64,000 nt of DNA from Lentzea aerocolonigenes (GCF_000974445.1 NZ_BBOJ01000028.1:62001-126000); one strand, 5' to 3'; shown: positions 29,152-38,488, counted from the stretch's first letter. Notes: a model not told the origin generated them from the sequence alone. Numbers and translations: made by a program.

Positions 29152-30477
29152 ATGAGCGATCTGGTCGTCGTCCTGCCCGGCATTCTCGGCAGCACGTTGC
29201 GCGACGAGGACGGGGTGGTGTGGGAGGTGTCGGGCAGGGCCGTGGTGCGCGCGGTGCTGACGCTCGGCCGCAACCTGCAACGCCTCAAGCTCCCCGACGG
29301 CATCGGCGACGAGCACCCCGGCGACGGCATCCAGCCCGTGGCGTTGATGGCGGACCTGCACGTCATCCCCGGCATCTGGACGCCGTTGAAGGGCTACGAC
29401 CGGGTGACCAGGCGGATGAACTCGCTCGGCTACACCGTCGAGAAGGGCAACCTGCTGCTCTTCGCGTACGACTGGCGGCTGTCCAACAGGTACAACGGCG
29501 CCCTGCTGGCTCGCCGCGTCGACGAGGCGCTGGACAAGCTCGGACCGAACGCCAAGGTCAGCTTCGTGTGCCACTCGATGGGCGGGTTGGTCGCGCGGTG
29601 GTGCATCGAGCAGTGCGGGATGGCCGAGCGCACGGACAAGCTGATCACGATGGGCACGCCGTACCGCGGTGCGGCGGCAGCGTTGGAGCAGCTGGTCAAC
29701 GGCGTGAGGAAGGGCCTCGGGCCGTTGGCGATCGACCTGACCGAGTTCGCGCGCTCGATGCCGTCGCTGCACCAGCTGCTGCCGGAGTACGCGTGCATCG
29801 AGAGCGCTTCGGGACTCGTGAAGACGACCGAGACCACGTTGCCCGAGCTCGACACGAAGATGGTCGAAGACGCGATGGCGTTCCACGGCTCGTTGAGCGA
29901 CTCGTTCGCCGACCGCACGTACGCGATCATCGGCGGTAAGCAGCCCACAGCCACGACCGCGCGCATCGCCGACGGCAAGGTGACCTGCTTGCGCACCTAC
30001 GAGGGCGACGAGCTGTACGGCGACGCGACCGTGCCGATGGTCGGGGCCGCACGCCGTGGGCTGGCGTTGTCGTCGAACACGCTGCACCGCGTGACGGAGC
30101 AGCACACGTCGTTGCAGGACAACGCGGCGGTGCTGGACGCAGTGGAGTCGTTCCTGACCTCGAAGGAGATTATCCCGAGGAACGTCACGGCGACGGAACC
30201 GCAGGTCAGCGTGCCGGACCTGGTGCTGGCAGGCGAGGACCTGGCCGTCACCGTCGAGCTGAAGGACACCACCCCGCGGGCGCTGAAGGTGGCGGTGCTC
30301 GACGAGAACGGCAGACAGGTCGAGTCGCGCAGTCCGGCAATCTCCGAGACCATGGCGATCAAATTCGACGGACTGACCCCTGGCGCCTACTACGTGCAGG
30401 TCAGCGGCATCTCGGTGGGTGCTCCGGTGGTCCCGGTGACCTCGGCGGTGCTCGTCATGGATTGCCCCTCGCCCTGA
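29152..30477 (+). CDS. LCAT-like alpha/beta hydrolase (lipase/phospholipase) with Ig-like C-terminal domain
   Basis: A 441-residue enzyme of the lecithin:cholesterol acyltransferase type, with 'VVVLPGILGSTLRDEDG' at the start, 'AYDWRLSNR', the nucleophile Ser142 in 'VCHSMGGLVARW', Asp291 in 'LYGDATVPMVGAA', and candidate catalytic His318 in 'TEQHTSLQD'. Residue 140 is Cys where the usual elbow has Gly. Residues about 355-441 resemble an Ig-like domain. There is no signal peptide, so it should act in the cytoplasm on its own membrane or on a soluble ester. Its ATG follows the NTPase stop with no gap, so they are co-translated; a membrane-attacking effector role is inferred. Confidence 0.85.
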   Translation: MSDLVVVLPGILGSTLRDEDGVVWEVSGRAVVRAVLTLGRNLQRLKLPDGIGDEHPGDGIQPVALMADLHVIPGIWTPLKGYDRVTRRMNSLGYTVEKGNLLLFAYDWRLSNRYNGALLARRVDEALDKLGPNAKVSFVCHSMGGLVARWCIEQCGMAERTDKLITMGTPYRGAAAALEQLVNGVRKGLGPLAIDLTEFARSMPSLHQLLPEYACIESASGLVKTTETTLPELDTKMVEDAMAFHGSLSDSFADRTYAIIGGKQPTATTARIADGKVTCLRTYEGDELYGDATVPMVGAARRGLALSSNTLHRVTEQHTSLQDNAAVLDAVESFLTSKEIIPRNVTATEPQVSVPDLVLAGEDLAVTVELKDTTPRALKVAVLDENGRQVESRSPAISETMAIKFDGLTPGAYYVQVSGISVGAPVVPVTSAVLVMDCPSP

Positions 30478-30514
30478 CCGGGAGGACGATGTTCGGGTAC
30501 AGCGAGGAGGCGCG

Positions 30515-32278
30515 ATGACCACGATCAAGCCGACGCCGGTGGTACCGCATCCGGGAGCTGCGCGCGCCCGGCCGAAGGGGTCGTACTTCCTCTCCCTGTT
30601 CAAGACCACAGATCCCAAACAGATCGGGATCATGTACCTGACCACGTCGTTCGCGTTCTTCATGATCGGCGGCGTGATGGCGCTGCTGATGCGCGGCGAG
30701 CTGGCGCGGCCGGGCCTGCAGTTCCTGTCGAGTGAGCAGTTCAACCAGCTGTTCACCATGCACGGCACGATCATGCTGCTGCTGTACGCGACGCCGATCC
30801 TGTTCGGGTTCGCCAACTTCGTCCTGCCGTTGCAGATCGGTTCGCCCGACGTCGCCTTCCCCCGCCTGAACGCCTTCTCGTACTGGCTGTACCTGTTCGG
30901 CGGGATCACCGTGCTCGCCGCGTTCGTGACGCCGGGCGGCGCGCCCGACTTCGGCTGGTTCGCCTACACCCCGCTGTCCGGCGCGGCACACTCACCGGGC
31001 GTCGGCGCGGACCTGTGGATCATGGGGCTGGCGGTGGCCGGCCTCGGCACCATCCTCGGTGCGGTCAACATGGTCGTGACGGTGGTGTGCCTGCGGGCGC
31101 CGGGCATGACCATGTTCCGGATGCCGATCTTCACCTGGAACATCCTGGTGACGTCGGTACTGGTCCTGATGGTCTTCCCGATCCTCACCGCGGCGCTGAT
31201 GGGCCTCGCGGCGGACCGGCATCTCGGCGCGCACGTGTTCGACCCCGCGAACGGCGGCGTGATCCTCTGGCAGCACCTGTTCTGGTTCTTCGGCCATCCC
31301 GAGGTCTACATCGTCGCCCTGCCGTTCTTCGGGATCGTGACCGAGATCTTCCCGGTGTTCAGCCGCAAACCGTTGTTCGGCTACAAGGGACTGGTGTTCG
31401 CGACGCTGGCGATCGCGATGCTGTCCGTGGCCGTGTGGGCACACCACATGTACGCCACGGGCGCCGTGTTGCTGCCGTTCTTCTCGCTGATGACGTTCCT
31501 GATCGCGGTGCCGACCGGCATCAAGTTCTTCAACTGGATCGGCACGATGTGGAGGGGGCAGCTGACCTTCGAGTCACCGATGCTGTTCTCGGTCGGCTTC
31601 CTCGTGACGTTCCTCTTCGGGGGTCTGACGGGCATCCTGCTGGCCGCGCCCGCTCTCGACTTCCACGTGTCGGACACCTACTTCGTGGTGGCGCACTTCC
31701 ACTACGTGCTGTTCGGCACGATCGTGTTCGCCACCTACGCGGGCATCTACTTCTGGTTCCCGAAGATGACCGGCCGGATGCTCAACGAACCGCTGGGCAA
31801 GCTGCACTTCTGGACGACCTTCTTCGGCTTCCACGGCACGTTCCTGGTACAGCACTGGCTGGGCAACGAGGGCATGCCGCGCCGGTACGCCGACTACCTC
31901 GGCTCCGACGGCTTCACGACGCTCAACATGATCTCCTCGATCAGCTCGTTCGTGCTCGGCCTCTCCGTGCTGCCGTTCGTGTGGAACGTGTTCAGGTCGT
32001 ACCGCTACGGCGACCCGGCCCCGCAGGACGACCCGTGGGGCTACGGCAACTCGCTGGAGTGGGCGACGACCTCTCCCCCGCCGCGGCACAACTTCAAGGA
32101 ACTGCCGCGCATCCGTTCGGAGCGGCCGGCGTTCGAGCTGCACTACCCGCACATGGTCGAGCGGATGCGCGAGGAGGCGCACTTCTCGTTGACCCATCCC
32201 GGAAAGCACCGGGTGGGCAAGGACGAAGCGACCGAGAAGGCGCTCGCCTCGACGGATCGGGACGGCAAGACCGACTAG
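30515..32278 (+). CDS. ctaD: Cytochrome c oxidase subunit I (aa3 type)
   Basis: A 587-residue, 12-helix protein. The haem a ligand His is in 'LFTMHGTIMLLL', the CuB-His-Tyr region in 'WFFGHPEVYIVALPFFG', and haem ligands in 'DTYFVVAHFHYVLFG'. It catalyses oxygen reduction at the end of the respiratory chain. The other subunits (ctaC, ctaE, ctaF) are not in the window, so it may be an isolated or second copy, as actinobacteria often have. GAGGAGG lies just before the ATG. It follows the lipase gene after 37 bases without a clear terminator. Confidence 0.95.
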   Translation: MTTIKPTPVVPHPGAARARPKGSYFLSLFKTTDPKQIGIMYLTTSFAFFMIGGVMALLMRGELARPGLQFLSSEQFNQLFTMHGTIMLLLYATPILFGFANFVLPLQIGSPDVAFPRLNAFSYWLYLFGGITVLAAFVTPGGAPDFGWFAYTPLSGAAHSPGVGADLWIMGLAVAGLGTILGAVNMVVTVVCLRAPGMTMFRMPIFTWNILVTSVLVLMVFPILTAALMGLAADRHLGAHVFDPANGGVILWQHLFWFFGHPEVYIVALPFFGIVTEIFPVFSRKPLFGYKGLVFATLAIAMLSVAVWAHHMYATGAVLLPFFSLMTFLIAVPTGIKFFNWIGTMWRGQLTFESPMLFSVGFLVTFLFGGLTGILLAAPALDFHVSDTYFVVAHFHYVLFGTIVFATYAGIYFWFPKMTGRMLNEPLGKLHFWTTFFGFHGTFLVQHWLGNEGMPRRYADYLGSDGFTTLNMISSISSFVLGLSVLPFVWNVFRSYRYGDPAPQDDPWGYGNSLEWATTSPPPRHNFKELPRIRSERPAFELHYPHMVERMREEAHFSLTHPGKHRVGKDEATEKALASTDRDGKTD

Positions 32279-32317
32279 GGCCTGCGGCTTGCACCTTCCG
32301 CAACGGCATGTGGTCCA

Positions 32318-33008
32318 GTGGACTCGTCTTTCACGCCACCCCGCCGGGTCAGGATCGGTGACGCGGCGGCCTTCGCCGGCACGACGCCGCGGGCGATCCG
32401 CCACTACCACGAGATCGGCCTGCTCCCCGAGCCCGAGCGGGGCGGTGACGACCGCCGCCGCCACGGGTACGAGGACATGATCCGCCTGCTGTGGATTCGC
32501 AGGACGGCAGGCGCCGGGATCGCCCTGGACGACATCCGTGACGCGTTCAGCACCGGTGCCGGTGTCGCGGGCGTCCTGGAGCGGTTGGAGGAGAGCCTCG
32601 CCGAGCAGGAGGCGGAACTGCGGCGGCAACGGACCGCCGTGCAGCGGGTGCGCGCCGAAGGCAGCCGGATGGGCCTGCTCTCCGACTTCGTCACCGCACG
32701 CCTCAAGGACCTGCCCGAGGGCTCCCTGCGTCAGGCGGACCTGGACGACCTGCTGATCACCGAGCGGATCTTCGGCCCGCTCGGCGCGGCCGTCCAGGCC
32801 ACCCGGTTCGTCGTCCTGGCCACGCATCCCGCTCTGCGCCAGGAGTGAGGACGACGACGCCCTCTTCGACGCCTGGGACCGTGCTACCGCTGATGACGGG
32901 GAGGCCCGCTCCATGAGCGCGGTCGAAGCCATCGGCAAGATGCCCTACGACTTCTCCCCGGCCCGCCTGCGCTGTGCGGAGCTCGTCGAGGAGCTGTCCG
33001 CCACCTGA
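32318..33008 (+). pseudogene. MerR-family regulator interrupted by a frameshift near 32845
   Basis: The N-terminal 176 residues (32318-32848) carry a MerR HTH ('RIGDAAAFAGTTPRAIRHYHEIGLLPEP') and an arginine-rich wing, then a coiled-coil dimer helix 'LEESLAEQEAELRRQRTAVQ'. The frame ends at TGA in GAGTGAGGAC. Deleting one T there gives GAGGAGGAC, and the next frame continues for 54 codons to 33008 as 'EDDDALFDAWDRATADDGEA' and 'MPYDFSPARLRCAELVEEL', a normal-looking acidic MerR-type C-terminus. Together about 230 residues. It may be a real loss, a sequencing error, or a shortened but active regulator. Confidence 0.7.
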
Positions 33009-33014
33009 ACGACG

Positions 33015-33824
33015 TCAGCGGCCGGGAAGCAGACCCCCGTCCACCACGGCCTTGCTCAGCGGCGCGGCCAGCTCGACGAACCGCTGCTTCTCCTGGTCCG
33101 ACAACACGTCGTAGGCCGGCGCGGCCATGCGGTCCGTGTCGTCCTCGATACCCTGCCGGAACTCGCGTCCCTTCTCGGTCAGCAGCTGGTCCTCGCCGAC
33201 GAGTCCGCGGCCGCGCAGGTCCTCGACGGTCGCCGCCCACTGCTCCTCGGACCACACGCGCGTCCGGCGCAGCACCTCGGCCGGGTAGTCGCCCGTGGCG
33301 GCGTGCAGCACGAGCGCCTCGATGCCGGTGATGTTGTGCCGCAGCAGGGCCGCGAGGTGCCCGTCCCCGCGGAACTCGCGCAGCAACGTCTGGGCGTGGA
33401 AGAGCTGCAGGCGCGTCTCGTCCGGCCACGGCAGCCCGGCGTGCGCGGCGAACAACGTGCGCCCCTGCGGCATCTCCTTGGCCCGCTCGGCAGCCCGCCG
33501 GGCGAGTTCGGTGATCTCCTTGAGGTCGTCCGGCAGCACCTTGCCCAGCGCCTCGTCGGCCGCCTCCAGCCGGAGCTCGATCATGCGCTGCGGCGTGACC
33601 TTCTCCCACGCCTGCGGAATGCGCGCCCGCACGATTTCGGGGTTGAAGTTGTAGAACGTCGCGATCACGACGTCGGCCCCCACCGCCCCGAGCGCCGCCG
33701 CCCGTGACGCGAAGTACCCACCGGGCCGGTCGAGCCCGACGCTCGCGTACCGCGTCTCCGCCTCCGGGGCGAAGTAGATCATTCCGTGCACGGCCTCGAG
33801 CGAGCGAAACAGAGTCCTGATCAT
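33015..33824 (-). CDS. SCO6745-family protein (putative HTH/winged-helix)
   Basis: A 269-residue protein. The start 'SLEAVHGMIYFAPEAETRYASVGL' followed by 'GGYFASRAAALGAVGADVV' and 'FYNFNPEIVRARIPQAW' is the signature I associate with SCO6745-like actinobacterial proteins. The C-terminal half has winged-helix character ('AATVEDLRGRGLVGEDQLLTEKGREF'). I used the ATG at 33824, which overlaps the possible ATG of the divergent DUF4240 gene. Function unknown; a regulator is possible. Confidence 0.75.
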   Translation of the reverse strand: MIRTLFRSLEAVHGMIYFAPEAETRYASVGLDRPGGYFASRAAALGAVGADVVIATFYNFNPEIVRARIPQAWEKVTPQRMIELRLEAADEALGKVLPDDLKEITELARRAAERAKEMPQGRTLFAAHAGLPWPDETRLQLFHAQTLLREFRGDGHLAALLRHNITGIEALVLHAATGDYPAEVLRRTRVWSEEQWAATVEDLRGRGLVGEDQLLTEKGREFRQGIEDDTDRMAAPAYDVLSDQEKQRFVELAAPLSKAVVDGGLLPGR

Positions 33825-33869
33825 GTCTTCCAACCTAGATCTTCCCGGCCGGTTCGTCAGGCGCCAAAA

Positions 33870-33889
33870 ATTGTCAGACCCCTCTGTCA
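33870..33889. promoter_or_regulatory. Imperfect palindrome TTGTCAGA-CCCC-TCTGTCAA
   Basis: TTGTCAGACCCCTCTGTCAA has 8-base arms with one mismatch. On the minus strand it offers a TTGACA box for the SCO6745-like gene. It resembles the TGTCAGACCCC stretch at 8259. Confidence 0.4.
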
Positions 33890-33900
33890 AGCTCCCTGAC

Positions 33901-34422
33901 GTGGACCCGAACACCTTCTGGAAGCTGATCGCCGAAGCCCGCTCGACCGACTGCTGTGACGTGGTCGCCGCGGCCACCGCGCAGCTGGCGACCCTGCCCC
34001 CGGCCGAGATCGTGGCCGCGCAACAGGTCCTGTGGGACCTGATGGCGCAGTCGTACCAGAACCCGTTGTGGGCAGCGGCCTACCTCATCAACGGCGGCTG
34101 CTCGGACGACGGCTTCGACTACTTCCGCGGCTGGCTCCTGACCCAGGGCCAAGCGGTCTTCACCGCCGCCGTGGCGTCCCCGGACTCGCTGGCGTCCTTA
34201 CCGGCCGTGGTGGCCGCGGCGGAGTCCGGCGAGGAGTTCGAGTGCGAGGCAGCGCTCTCCATCGCCTGGGACGCCCACATCAAGGCCACGGGCATGCAGC
34301 TGCCGCAGGACGCCTTCAGGATCCGCTATCCGGAGCTCGACCCGGACTGGGACTTCGACTTCGACGACGAGGAGGAGCTGGCAGCCCGCCTGCCGCGGCT
34401 GGCGGAGCTGTACCTGCGTTGA
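33901..34422 (+). CDS. DUF4240 family protein
   Basis: A protein of about 173 residues that begins 'DPNTFWKLIAEARS' and has 'LINGGCSDDGFDYFRGWLLTQG', the clear DUF4240 signature, then an acidic end 'DPDWDFDFDDEEELAARL'. Function unknown. I chose the GTG at 33901 because the domain normally starts there; an ATG at 33823 would add 26 residues encoded by what looks like promoter DNA (motif at 33870-33889). The alternative ATG would share two bases with the start codon of the opposite gene. Confidence 0.75.
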   Translation: MDPNTFWKLIAEARSTDCCDVVAAATAQLATLPPAEIVAAQQVLWDLMAQSYQNPLWAAAYLINGGCSDDGFDYFRGWLLTQGQAVFTAAVASPDSLASLPAVVAAAESGEEFECEAALSIAWDAHIKATGMQLPQDAFRIRYPELDPDWDFDFDDEEELAARLPRLAELYLR

Positions 34423-34608
34423 GCGACGCGGGGTGTGGTGGGCGGAGGCGCCGCGGGTGGAGGCACGCCACTCCGTCTGCCTGAACTGACCGGCTACGGC
34501 AGATTCGGGCCCGCCAGCTCGCCTCTCACCTGCGCCGACCGGCTACGACACGTCCACGCTCGCCCGCTCACCCGCGCCGACGGCAACAGCACGCCCAGGC
34601 CCGCCCCC
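34423..34608. other. Gap with no recognisable gene
   Basis: GC-rich DNA with no frame that looks coding. Frames that extend through it on the minus strand are shadows. The stretch 34960-35082 on the other side of the small membrane protein gene is likewise empty, with short repetitions of CCGACGACACC-like text. Confidence 0.4.
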
Positions 34609-34959
34609 TCACCCACGCCGACCGGCGACGAGCACGCCGAACGCCACGTGATCCAGCCACTGCGGAACCCTTGGGAGGGCACGGATGTCCGGGTTGTGCC
34701 GCCCGATGACCTCCAGGTCGAGTGCAGCGATCAACAACCCGGCGATGGCTCCCCGGATCACACCTCGCACCCCGAGCCGTGTCAACACGAACGTCCAGAA
34801 CGCCGACACGGCCAGATGCACCACCACACCCGCACCAACACCGCCACGCACCAACGACCCGGCAGCGCGCGTGGCACGCAGCGGTGAGTCGCCGACCGCG
34901 AGCGCGTACGCAGTCGACGGCAGGCCGCTCAACACAACAGCGACCAGGTACCGACGCAT
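34609..34959 (-). CDS. Small membrane protein of unknown function
   Basis: A 116-residue protein with about three hydrophobic segments: RRYLVAVVLSGLPSTAYALA, 'GAGVVVHLAVSAFWTFVLT' and 'IRGAIAGLLIAALDL'. It ends 'GRHNPDIRALPRVPQWLDHVAFGVLVAG', a soluble or re-entrant loop and last helix. The pattern is like uncharacterised actinobacterial membrane proteins. It is alone between non-coding stretches. Confidence rests on the coherent membrane pattern. Confidence 0.6.
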   Translation of the reverse strand: MRRYLVAVVLSGLPSTAYALAVGDSPLRATRAAGSLVRGGVGAGVVVHLAVSAFWTFVLTRLGVRGVIRGAIAGLLIAALDLEVIGRHNPDIRALPRVPQWLDHVAFGVLVAGRRG

Positions 34960-35082
34960 CAGCGCGCCACCTCAACCGCCAACGGCACACGCCCGAGCCA
35001 CAGCATCACCACGCCACCAACCACAGCCGACGCATCGCCACCCGACCAACCGCCGACGACACCCGACCAGACAGCCGGCGCA

Positions 35083-37011
35083 TCACCGCCGCCGTCGCCG
35101 CGACCTCAGGTAGTCACTCACCACGGCAGCCCCGAGCCCGTCCTCATCAGGCGACACGACCCGTCCCCCGCCCCGCCGAGCCACGATGTCCACGAACGCG
35201 GCCAACCGCGGATCATCCCCCAGCTTGAACACCGAGATCGTCGCCCCGAGACGAGCCAACGCGTCAACCTCGTTCAACGTCTTGGTCAATGTCCGCGGCA
35301 GCGGCGGGTAGTTGAACTCCGCATCCCCGTCCGGCTCCAGGTGGGCCGTGGGCTCGCCGTCGGTCACCACCAGCACCACGGGCTGCGCATCAGGATGACG
35401 TCGCACGTGCCGACCAGCCAGCAACAACGCGTGGTGGAGGTTCGTTCCCTGCTCCCACACACCTTCCAGCCCCGTCAGCTGACCGATGTCCACCGCCTCG
35501 GCATAGCGCCCGAACGTCACCAGTTGCAACGCATCCGTGCGGAAACGGGTGCGCACGAGGTGATGCAGCGCCAACGCCGTGCGTTTCATCGGCACCCAAC
35601 GGCCGTCCTGCACCATCGACCAGGACGTGTCCACGCACAACGCCACCGCGGCACGCGTGCGGTGTTCCGTCTCGGACACTTCCAGGTCCACCACGTCCAG
35701 CGACATCGAGCCCGACCGCAGCACGGCGTTGCGCAGGGTGCGTGGCACGTCCCACGGTTCGGTGTCGCCGAACTGCCACGGCCTGGTCGAGCCCATCAGC
35801 TCGCCCGCGGCGCCGGCCGACGTGGTTTCGCGCGAGCCCTGCGACGAGCGGAGTTGGTCGACGACGCCGCGCAGGGCCGTCTCGCCCAGGCGCCGCAACG
35901 CTTTCGGCGTCAGGCGCAACGAGCCGTCCGGGGCGCGTTCCAGGATGTTCTGCTGCCGCAGCGCCTTCTCCAGGTCCGCCAACCGGCGGGCGTCGACCGC
36001 GGCCGACCCTCCCAGCTGGCGTTCCAGCGCTTCCAGGTCGATGTCCTCCAGGCGCGCGCCCGGATACGACTGGGAGAGCTGCTCGGCCAGTGCGTCCAGC
36101 TCGGCCAGGTCCGCCATCGCCTGCGCGCCCTCGCCGAGACCCAAGGGGTCCTGGCCGCGGAAGCGGGCGGAGGAGGTCCAGTCGAGACCGGGGCGCAGTT
36201 GCTGCAGCAGAGAGTCCAGAGTGGACAGTGAGGAGCCGATGCCGCCGAACGCCTGCTGGGACAACGCCGCCAGCTCGGCGCGCTGGGCGTCGGTCATCGA
36301 GTTCATCATGCGTTGCGCGGCGGCCGAGCGGGCGGCGAGGGCGTCGATGAGCTCGTCGACGTTGCGGGGCTTCTCCGGGAAGAACTCGCCGTGCTTGCGC
36401 ATGAACTCGTCGAACAGGCGCGGGGTTTCCGGCGAGCCGGACGCGTGCGCCTCCAGCAGCGAGTTGAGGTCGCGCAACATGCGCTGGATGCGGCGGACGT
36501 CGTCGGAGTCCACGTTGGACAGTGCTTCCTTCATGCCCTGGAAGCGCTGGTCCAGCATCTCGCGGCCGAGCAGCTCGCGGATCTGCTCGAACGCGGAACG
36601 AGCTTCTTCAGAACGCCAGTCGTACGACGCGAGCTCCTGGACGGCCGCGGCCGTGCCGGGTGGCAGCGCGTCGAGCTGGGCCTCGCGGAAGCGCGCGTCG
36701 TCGGACGGGTCCGGGAACAACGCGCGGCGCTCGGCCTCCACCGCCTTGTCCAGCAGCTGGCGGACCTCGGACAGCGTGCCGTCGAGGCGGTGCCGGCGCT
36801 GGATCGACGCACGGCGCTGCCACAACCGCGAGGTCAGGTCGTCGAGGCCGCGCGTGCCGTCGACGCCCCGGCGCAGCAGCTCGCGCAGGGCGGACGACGG
36901 GGACGCGCCCTCCATGATCTCGCGGCCGAGCTCGTCGACGGCCGCGCGCAGGTCGACCGGCGGCGCCAGCGGGTCGGCGCCACCACCCCAGCGTCCGTAG
37001 CGATATCTCAT
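35083..37011 (-). CDS. VWA-domain protein, partner of MoxR-like ATPase
   Basis: A 642-residue protein. The N-terminal about 400 residues are helical and charged ('RRRASIQRRHRLDGTLSEV', 'EQIRELLGREML', 'QRMMNSMTDAQRAELAAL'). The C-terminal VWA domain has MIDAS residues DTSWSM (DxSxS), 'GTNLHHALLLAGRHV' and 'VVLVVTDGEPT'. It overlaps the MoxR gene upstream by 4 bases (ATGA). Such MoxR/VWA pairs act as chaperone or metal-insertion systems; the client is unknown. The end is arginine-rich. Confidence 0.85.
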   Translation of the reverse strand: MRYRYGRWGGGADPLAPPVDLRAAVDELGREIMEGASPSSALRELLRRGVDGTRGLDDLTSRLWQRRASIQRRHRLDGTLSEVRQLLDKAVEAERRALFPDPSDDARFREAQLDALPPGTAAAVQELASYDWRSEEARSAFEQIRELLGREMLDQRFQGMKEALSNVDSDDVRRIQRMLRDLNSLLEAHASGSPETPRLFDEFMRKHGEFFPEKPRNVDELIDALAARSAAAQRMMNSMTDAQRAELAALSQQAFGGIGSSLSTLDSLLQQLRPGLDWTSSARFRGQDPLGLGEGAQAMADLAELDALAEQLSQSYPGARLEDIDLEALERQLGGSAAVDARRLADLEKALRQQNILERAPDGSLRLTPKALRRLGETALRGVVDQLRSSQGSRETTSAGAAGELMGSTRPWQFGDTEPWDVPRTLRNAVLRSGSMSLDVVDLEVSETEHRTRAAVALCVDTSWSMVQDGRWVPMKRTALALHHLVRTRFRTDALQLVTFGRYAEAVDIGQLTGLEGVWEQGTNLHHALLLAGRHVRRHPDAQPVVLVVTDGEPTAHLEPDGDAEFNYPPLPRTLTKTLNEVDALARLGATISVFKLGDDPRLAAFVDIVARRGGGRVVSPDEDGLGAAVVSDYLRSRRRRR

Positions 37012-38399
37012 CCGTAAACCGATCGGTCGTCGTCGGAGGAGGTGTCCTTCGACAGGTGGCGAGTCAGGTACAGCGACTCCAGCGCCAGCTCCACGGCGGA
37101 GGCGATGCGGCCGACGGGGTCCTTCGGGCCCGCGCCCATGCGGGCCGCCACCTCGTGCAGGATCGGCAGCTCCGGCAGGGCCGCCAGCAGGTCACCGGCG
37201 TGCACGCGGTCACCGGTCGCGACCGGGTGGCCGTCGGAGACCACCTCGGCCAGCGCACGGAGGTTCAACCCCGCCAGGCGGGCACGGGCCGTGTCGGCGA
37301 TCGAGCGGCGCAGCAGGTGCACGAGGACCTCGTCCTCGCGGCCCTCCTCCCCCGCCTCGAACTCGAGCTTGCCGCGCAGCACGTCCGGCACCGACTCGAG
37401 GTCGACCGGGCGGGCGATGGCCGGGGTCTCGCCGATCAACGCGGACCGGCGCAGTGCCGACGCCGCAACGGTTTCCGCCGCCGCGACCGCGAACCGGGCG
37501 GACACGCCGGAACGCTGGTCGATCGACGACGACTCGCGCAGGTGCCGGACGAACCGGGCGATGATCTCCAGCAGGTGGTCGCCGACTTCGGCCACCAGTG
37601 AGGCCTCCTGGCGGACCAGGTCGACCTCGGCGTCGACCTCCAACGGGTAGTGCGTGCGCACCTCCGCGCCGAAGCGGTCCTTCAAAGGCGTGATGATGCG
37701 GCCGCGGTTCGTGTAGTCCTCGGGGTTCGCGGTCGCCACGAGCAGCACGTCCAGCGGCAGCCGCAGCGTGTAGCCGCGGACCTGGATGTCGCGCTCCTCC
37801 ATGACGTTGAGCAGCGCGACCTGGATGCGTTCTGCCAGGTCAGGCAGCTCGTTGATGGCGATGATGCCGCGGTGGGCGCGCGGGAGCAGGCCGTAGTGGA
37901 TCGTCTCGGGGTCGCCGAGCGACCGCCCCTCGGCGACCTTCACCGGGTCGACGTCGCCGACCAGGTCACCGACGGACGTGTCCGGCGTCGCGAGCTTCTC
38001 CGCGTAACGCTCGTCGCGGTGCCGCCACACCACCGGCAGGTCGTCGCCGAGTTCCGACGCCCGGCGGCGGGACTCCGGGGTGATCGGGTCGAGCGGGTGT
38101 TCGCCCAGCTCGGAGCCCTCGATCACGGGCGTCCACTCGTCGAGCAACGTCACCAAGGTGCGCAGGAGCCGCGTCTTGCCCTGCCCGCGCTCGCCGAGCA
38201 GGACGACGTCGTGGCCTGCCAGCAGCGCGCGTTCCAGCTGCGGGAGCACCGTGCGGTCGAACCCGACGATGCCGGGCCACGGGTTTCTGCCCTCGCGCAA
38301 CGCCGCGAGGAGGTTCTCCCTGATCTCGGTCTTGACGCCGCGCGGCAGGTGCCCGGCGGCGCGCAGTTCGCCCGCCGTGCGGGCCAGGTTCTGGGTCAC
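37008..38399 (-). CDS. MoxR-like AAA+ ATPase (magnesium-chelatase ChlI-like)
   Basis: A protein of about 463 residues with Walker A 'LGERGQGKTRLLRTL', a Walker-B-like 'HRGIIAINELPDLAERIQ' (Asn replaces the usual acidic pair at one position), sensor 1 'LLVATANPEDYTNRG', and an arginine-finger-like 'RIITPLKDRFGAEVR'. The family remodels proteins with VWA partners. I used the GTG at 38399 (VTQNLARTAGEL); GTG at 38417 is in frame too. It is divergent from the YcxB-like gene. Confidence 0.88.
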   Translation of the reverse strand: MTQNLARTAGELRAAGHLPRGVKTEIRENLLAALREGRNPWPGIVGFDRTVLPQLERALLAGHDVVLLGERGQGKTRLLRTLVTLLDEWTPVIEGSELGEHPLDPITPESRRRASELGDDLPVVWRHRDERYAEKLATPDTSVGDLVGDVDPVKVAEGRSLGDPETIHYGLLPRAHRGIIAINELPDLAERIQVALLNVMEERDIQVRGYTLRLPLDVLLVATANPEDYTNRGRIITPLKDRFGAEVRTHYPLEVDAEVDLVRQEASLVAEVGDHLLEIIARFVRHLRESSSIDQRSGVSARFAVAAAETVAASALRRSALIGETPAIARPVDLESVPDVLRGKLEFEAGEEGREDEVLVHLLRRSIADTARARLAGLNLRALAEVVSDGHPVATGDRVHAGDLLAALPELPILHEVAARMGAGPKDPVGRIASAVELALESLYLTRHLSKDTSSDDDRSVYG

Positions 38400-38488
38400 G
38401 CGAACGACGCTACGCACCGAATCCGGGCTCGTCGATGTGGAGCAACTCCAGGCGGCGGCGCTTCTCGTACAGCAGAATGCGGGGCGCT

